Assembly (NCBI RefSeq): GCF_905203285.1
Contig: NZ_CAJKVK010000078.1
Location: 1 to 9,212 of the forward strand
DNA length: 9,212 nucleotides
Reading direction: 5' to 3'
Source of the DNA: an uncultured Succinatimonas sp.
GTDB lineage: Bacteria; Pseudomonadota; Gammaproteobacteria; Enterobacterales; Succinivibrionaceae
The position numbers and the translations under genes are program-made. The notes under the pieces are model-generated. The model did no database searches, was not told where the DNA came from, and saw only the letters and a program-made list of their open reading frames with translations. Positions 5,366-9,212 of this stretch are shown here, piece after piece. How positions within the stretch are numbered: position 1 is the first letter of the stretch; each line of letters begins with the position of its first letter.

Positions 5366-7015
5366 ATGCATATTGTAATTGTAGGCGGAGTCGCTGGAGG
5401 CGCAGCCTGCGCGGCAAGATTGCGCCGTCTTGATGAAAAAGCTCAAATCACCATTGTAGAAAAAGGTTCATATGTTTCCTTTGCCAACTGCGGTTTACCC
5501 TATTTTTTATCCGGAGTTATTACTGACAGAGACAACCTCTTTGTAGCTGACAAAAAACTTTTTGAAAATCGCTTTAATATAAACGTTCTTGATAACACCG
5601 CCGCTACTTCTATTGATCGCGCCAATAAATGCGTAACATTACAGGATAAAAATAAAACTTATTCCTTAAATTATGATGTCCTGATTTTATCAACTGGCAG
5701 TACTGCAATCGTTCCGCCTTTTGCATCCGGCATTGACGGAGTGTTTACCTTAAGAACCGTACCTGATGCCGACGCCATAAAAGCCAGGATTAAAAATTGT
5801 GATGCTAAAAAAGTGCTTGTCGTAGGCGGCGGTTTTATCGGACTTGAATGTGCCGAAAACCTTAATCATATAGGTATTGAAGTAACTCTTGCCGAAGGAG
5901 CTCCTCAGGTATTGCCGCCTTTTGATTTTGAAATGGCGCAATTTGTTCATCAGGAATTAAAATCTCACGGGATTAAGCTTAAATTAAACTCCCCTATTAC
6001 CAACATATCCCATGAAGGCGACAAGCTTAAGGCCGAATTTAAAGACGGCTCTTTCTTATTTGATGCAATAATTCTTGCTATTGGCGGCAGACCTAATTCA
6101 GTGCTTGCAAAAGAAGCCGGTCTGTCTTTAAACGATCGCGGATTTATAAAAGTCAACGACTTTATGCAAACAAGCGATCCTGACATCTACGCTTTAGGTG
6201 ACGCAGTTGAAATTAACGATCCGCTTTTAGGCGGTAAAACATCTATTGCCCTTGCAGGACCTGCAAACAAACAGGCCCGGGTTCTGTGCTCTCACATAGC
6301 TAAAAACTTGTTAAATAAAGATTTGCAGGTTTTTCCCTATAAAGGAGCAATGGGGGCCAGCATCGTTAAAGTATTCGGCATTGAAGCAGCAAGCGTCGGT
6401 TTAAATGAAAGATCACTAAAAGGAAAAGTCGATTGTGATGCCGTTTGGCTGCATCCTAATCAACACGCAGGTTATTATCCAAATGCCGCACAATGCCATC
6501 TTAAAGTCATTTATGACAAAAAAAGCTTTAAGTTATTAGGCGCGCAGGCTGTCGGAGCGGAAGCTGCCAAACGTATTGAGATCATGAGTGCTTATTTAAG
6601 CAAAAACGGCTCGATTGACGATCTGGCATATCACGAGCAAGTTTATGCTCCGCCGTTTAGTTCTGCCAGAGACGGAATTAATTACGCCGGCTGCATACTT
6701 GAAAATATACGCGACGGTTTAGTTAAGACGGCGCGCTTTGACGAATTAAATACTCGTTTTAAAGACGCGATTTTTATTGATGTTCGAACTCCTGATGAAT
6801 TTAAACAGCGTCATATTCCGGGATTTATCAATCTGCCGCTTGACAGCCTGCGCCAAAATTTAAATACGCTCAATAAAGATAAAGAAATAGTCATTACCTG
6901 TGCCGTAGGCATCAGAGGCTATAACGCCTGCAGAATTTTAAATGCCTACGGCTTTAAGACTTATAATCTTTCAGGCGGAGTACTTACCTACTTTACTGCA
7001 AATTTTAAAGCTTAA
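5366..7015 (+). CDS. CoA-disulfide/polysulfide reductase with rhodanese domain
   Basis: The 549-residue product is a flavoprotein disulfide reductase of the CoADR-RHD type. The N-terminal FAD site is GGVAGG (7-12), and the single active Cys is in SFANCGLPYF (Cys42), which forms a mixed disulfide with CoA rather than a Cys pair. The NAD(P)H site is VVGGGFIGLE (152-161) and the second FAD motif is DPDIYALGDA (271-280). The dimerisation domain has HPNQHAGYYP (363-372) and YAPPFSSARD (427-436), both characteristic of CoA-disulfide reductases. Residues from about 460 form a rhodanese domain with IDVRTPDEF (471-479) and catalytic loop CAVGIR (Cys512). The family uses NAD(P)H to reduce CoA-disulfide, CoA-persulfide or polysulfide, with the rhodanese Cys handling sulfane sulfur. 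The length and both catalytic Cys are those of a full enzyme. The start has AAGGG a few nt upstream. It is cytoplasmic and monocistronic. Confidence 0.92.
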   Translation: MHIVIVGGVAGGAACAARLRRLDEKAQITIVEKGSYVSFANCGLPYFLSGVITDRDNLFVADKKLFENRFNINVLDNTAATSIDRANKCVTLQDKNKTYSLNYDVLILSTGSTAIVPPFASGIDGVFTLRTVPDADAIKARIKNCDAKKVLVVGGGFIGLECAENLNHIGIEVTLAEGAPQVLPPFDFEMAQFVHQELKSHGIKLKLNSPITNISHEGDKLKAEFKDGSFLFDAIILAIGGRPNSVLAKEAGLSLNDRGFIKVNDFMQTSDPDIYALGDAVEINDPLLGGKTSIALAGPANKQARVLCSHIAKNLLNKDLQVFPYKGAMGASIVKVFGIEAASVGLNERSLKGKVDCDAVWLHPNQHAGYYPNAAQCHLKVIYDKKSFKLLGAQAVGAEAAKRIEIMSAYLSKNGSIDDLAYHEQVYAPPFSSARDGINYAGCILENIRDGLVKTARFDELNTRFKDAIFIDVRTPDEFKQRHIPGFINLPLDSLRQNLNTLNKDKEIVITCAVGIRGYNACRILNAYGFKTYNLSGGVLTYFTANFKA

Positions 7016-7040
7016 AATTTAAAATTGCATAAAACGCAAT

Positions 7041-7072
7041 AAAGCGCTGCTTCAAAATTAAGCAGCGCTTTT
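7041..7072. terminator. Bidirectional terminator between convergent genes
   Basis: AAAGCGCTGCTT (7041-7052) and its exact complement (7060-7071) form a 12-bp stem with a 7-nt loop. The stem ends in TTTT on the plus strand and in TTTATT on the minus strand, so it can stop both the reductase transcript and the lipoprotein transcript. Confidence 0.8.
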
Positions 7073-7097
7073 AAAAACTTACTATATTTTTAAGACA

Positions 7098-7445
7098 TTA
7101 CTGCTGTCTATGATAAGTTATATTCAAATTTCCCTTTTTTAAAACAAGCTCATTATCTGTAACTTTTTCAATAGTTAAGATATCGGTGAAATCTCCGCTT
7201 TGTCCATTACCGATACTTTTACCTGATAGAATCAACTTATTTCCCTGTTGATCCCATTTTTCATACTGTAAAGTTGCCATATTGATAGAAGAAGCTTGTC
7301 CGCCTTTTGCAAGCTCTATTCCCTGAATGTTATTTTCCATTCCCGGAATCGGCTCCACCCATCTGCCCTCAAGGCTTACTGTTTCACTACAAGCAATCAC
7401 CAGTGCCGAAGCAATACAACTTATTAACAATAACTTTAATTGCAT
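7098..7445 (-). CDS. Small lipocalin-like lipoprotein
   Basis: The 115-residue product has a lipoprotein signal with a lipobox ending VIAC (Cys19). The short mature part resembles small lipocalin-like proteins: the opening strand LEGRWVEP, an IQGIELAKGG turn, and alternating strands YEKWDQQGNKLILSGK, ILTIEKVTDNELVLKK and ITYHRQQ. Such one-domain lipoproteins sit in the membrane facing the periplasm and are of unknown function; ligand binding is plausible but not shown. The ATG at 7445 has TAAGGGG 7 nt upstream, whereas the TTG two codons earlier sits 1 nt from that site, so the ATG is the start. It is monocistronic, convergent with the reductase and divergent from the MFS gene. Confidence 0.75.
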   Translation of the reverse strand: MQLKLLLISCIASALVIACSETVSLEGRWVEPIPGMENNIQGIELAKGGQASSINMATLQYEKWDQQGNKLILSGKSIGNGQSGDFTDILTIEKVTDNELVLKKGNLNITYHRQQ

Positions 7446-7452
7446 TTTCAAG

Positions 7453-7459
7453 CCCCTTA
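7453..7459 (-). promoter_or_regulatory. Ribosome binding site deciding the lipoprotein start
   Basis: TAAGGGG on the minus strand, 7 nt before the ATG at 7445 and too close to the upstream TTG to serve it. Confidence 0.65.
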
Positions 7460-7508
7460 CTTTGCAAACTTATCATCCGACGCAATTTACACAAAAATTA
7501 TTAGCAGA

Positions 7509-7538
7509 AACATAGCAGCTGTTACTAAAAGATCTCAA
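7509..7538 (-). promoter_or_regulatory. Possible promoter of the lipocalin-like gene
   Basis: On the minus strand: TTGAGA (7538-7533), 18-nt spacer, TATGTT (7514-7509), 63 nt before the ATG. The hexamers are a 5 of 6 and a 4 of 6 match. This is the best pair seen in the divergent region 7446-7656. No convincing promoter was found there for the MFS gene, whose leader is nearly all A and T. Confidence 0.3.
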
Positions 7539-7656
7539 ATCTAAAATTTTTCTTACTTACAAAATAAAAATTTTGTAAAAAATAAATTTTTCCTCTTTTA
7601 AAGTCTTTCTTTTAGGCAGATAATTGCGTCCGCAAAATCAAAGTAAAAACAAAATT

Positions 7657-8898
7657 ATGTCCAAGTCATCTGCCAATATTCTTACCTTTATAAGTTCATC
7701 TCTTGCCGTTATAAGTTGTTTTATAGCAACATCCATGCCCATATCTTTAATGGCATTATGGGCTAAAGAACTTAATATGAGCTCAGCCCAACTTGCCGTT
7801 ACCATGCTTTCCTACTTTTTAGGCTGCATCGTTTCTTTATTGTTTTTAGCAAAACTATCAAATGCTCTGGGACGTAAAAAAGCAGTACTTTGCGCTTTAA
7901 TCTGCGCATTTGTGTCAACAATATTTTTTATTGACTGTACAAATGTATTTTTCTTGAATGCAGGACGCTTTATACAAGGCATATACTGCGGCATTATTAC
8001 AGGATCGGCGATGAGCTGGGCGGTGGATTCAGCCCCTCCCGGAAAAGAATGGCTCGGTACTGCCATGAGCGTAGCCGGAGCTTCGTTGGGTTTAATGACC
8101 GGATCGCTTATTGCCGGTATCGGAGTTAACTTTAATCTTATAAGCGCTGACAGACTTTTTGAAATATTTTTAGGTTTTACTGTCTTTCTTGCTGTTTTAA
8201 TCTGTCTTTCAAAAGAAAGTCTTAATACTAAATTTTCAGTAAAAAAGCTTATAACCGTACTTTCACCTACCTTCAAACTGCCTAAAGGAAAAACTGCTTT
8301 TTTTATTATGGCAGCTATAGGCTACATAGGCAGCTGGGGACAGACTTCTTTTTTTCAGGCTTTAAGCTCAAAAATAGCTCTTTTATTGTTTAACGATCAA
8401 GATAACGTTATCTTGCTTACTGCAATCATTTACCTTACCGTAACACTGCCGAACGCAGTAGGCGGTTTTACTGTAGGAGGATTAAACCCAGCCAAATCGT
8501 TAAAGCTTATCATGCCGCTTACTTTTATAATCGGCAGCATGATGTTTTTAACCATAGCTTATCCGCACGTTGTTATCTTTTTTATTACCTTGACTTTACT
8601 AAGTTTTTTAATCGGAGCCGGATTGTCTTTATTATTAAAAATACTATTAGCCGGCTCGGCAGTCACGGAACGCGCCGATATTATCTCATTTTTATATTTT
8701 ATGGCTTATGTCGGATCGGCTTTACCAAACTTTCTTATCGGCAAAGTTTTTACTAACGCTACTTTCATACAAATTTCTTTTGCCTTTATTGTTTGGATAT
8801 TTCTATACACGTCTGCAGTTTTTATCTTAAATATTTATTTATCCAAGCCCAAAAAGACCTATAAAAAACTAAACTTTAAAGAAACAGACAATACCTGA
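7657..8898 (+). CDS. MFS transporter
   Basis: The product is a 413-residue inner-membrane protein with about 12 hydrophobic segments in two bundles and a polar central loop around 190-215 (KESLNTKFSVKKLI). The cytoplasmic motif A after helix 2 is recognisable as LAKLSNALGRKKA (64-76), although the usual Asp is replaced by Asn, and GRFIQGIYCG (102-111) matches helix 4 of the family. It is a proton- or substrate-driven secondary transporter, perhaps an efflux pump; the substrate cannot be read. The start is uncertain. The ATG chosen gives a normal N-terminus but has no clear ribosome site; a TTG at 7624 has AGG 7 nt upstream and would add 11 polar residues. The tail is lysine-rich and overlaps the convergent permease gene by 30 bp. 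Confidence 0.85.
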   Translation: MSKSSANILTFISSSLAVISCFIATSMPISLMALWAKELNMSSAQLAVTMLSYFLGCIVSLLFLAKLSNALGRKKAVLCALICAFVSTIFFIDCTNVFFLNAGRFIQGIYCGIITGSAMSWAVDSAPPGKEWLGTAMSVAGASLGLMTGSLIAGIGVNFNLISADRLFEIFLGFTVFLAVLICLSKESLNTKFSVKKLITVLSPTFKLPKGKTAFFIMAAIGYIGSWGQTSFFQALSSKIALLLFNDQDNVILLTAIIYLTVTLPNAVGGFTVGGLNPAKSLKLIMPLTFIIGSMMFLTIAYPHVVIFFITLTLLSFLIGAGLSLLLKILLAGSAVTERADIISFLYFMAYVGSALPNFLIGKVFTNATFIQISFAFIVWIFLYTSAVFILNIYLSKPKKTYKKLNFKETDNT

Positions 8899-9212
8899 AA
8901 CCAGCAACAATATATTGGATAAAAGCAAAAAACCTTTACCGCTTATTTTGTGATGAAGTCTGTTACCTAAATACACTCCAAGCAAAGATGGAATTAATAT
9001 ATAAAAACTCAATAGAGAATTTTGCGGAGTTATTTCCCCGACAATTCCTTCCTGTATAAGCAATATAGTATTCAATACTACCCACAATACAGAAAGAGTA
9101 GCTCTGAACTCCTCTTTGCTTTTAAAAGTATGCACCGCATAAACTACAACAAAGGCGCCGCCTGACACGAAAAGGCCTTGCATAAGACCTGCGCACAACA
9201 TCACGAATACCA
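8869..9212 (-). CDS. TauE/SafE-type membrane permease, C-terminal part
   Basis: The gene runs off the right edge, so only the last 114 or so codons are visible; the true start lies outside. The frame stays open to the edge, and the GTG at 9204 is internal, not a start. The visible part looks like the second half of a TauE/SafE permease. It opens with MLCAGLMQGLFVSGGAF, the glycine-rich signature that begins each half, and has about four hydrophobic helices with the loop NRLHHKISGKGF before the last helix. The family exports or imports small anions, often sulfite, sulfoacetate or thiosulfate; the substrate here is unknown. The stop codon lies within the 3' end of the MFS gene on the other strand. 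Confidence 0.75.
   Translation of the reverse strand, partial: VFVMLCAGLMQGLFVSGGAFVVVYAVHTFKSKEEFRATLSVLWVVLNTILLIQEGIVGEITPQNSLLSFYILIPSLLGVYLGNRLHHKISGKGFLLLSNILLLVSGIVCFFKV

Noticed and set aside
7486..7514. TTTACA as the -35 box of an MFS promoter
   Set aside because: No -10-like hexamer is found at 16-18 nt downstream.
7812..8276. Minus-strand ORF of 154 codons inside the MFS gene
   Set aside because: Composition mirrors the hydrophobic transporter on the other strand, with no recognisable domain.

Overview
The window is AT-rich (by eye roughly 40% GC), densely coding chromosome from a bacterium that exports many proteins by Sec and lipidates some. Short strong ribosome sites, Rho-independent terminators, two lipobox proteins and periplasm-type signal peptides fit a Gram-negative, probably a low-GC proteobacterium living in an anaerobic or host-associated niche. 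A Succinivibrionaceae-like gammaproteobacterium is a guess only. There are no rRNA or tRNA genes, CRISPR arrays or insertion sequences.

Left part (1-4565): three short transcription units carry six genes, and all six products have N-terminal export signals. Unit A (minus strand) is a cyclophilin-like fold protein followed by a flavodoxin. Unit B (minus strand) is a second, divergent cyclophilin-like protein followed by a lipoprotein esterase of the hormone-sensitive-lipase type, closed by a terminator at 1341-1363. Unit C (plus strand, divergent from B) is a metal-binding cupin followed by a two-repeat carboxymuconolactone-decarboxylase (CMD) family protein, closed by a terminator at 4538-4565. 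The three promoters share one element abutting the -35 box with the same 17-nt spacer. This suggests a single activator, probably encoded outside the window, switches all three units on together. The cluster reads as a coordinated extracytoplasmic module that handles redox-active or carbonyl/ester small molecules; the substrate is unknown.

Middle (4566-7072): two single genes on the plus strand, each with its own promoter and terminator. They are a GNAT N-acetyltransferase and a CoA-disulfide/polysulfide reductase with a fused C-terminal rhodanese domain. A bidirectional hairpin at 7041-7072 separates the latter from the next gene.

Right part (7073-9212): a small minus-strand lipocalin-like lipoprotein, a divergent plus-strand MFS transporter with an ambiguous start, and the C-terminal half of a minus-strand TauE/SafE-type permease that runs off the right edge. 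The last two genes overlap tail to tail by 30 bp.

The left edge starts with a perfect 12-bp-arm palindrome around a consensus -10 hexamer. It may be an operator for a gene outside the window, or the terminator of unit A.
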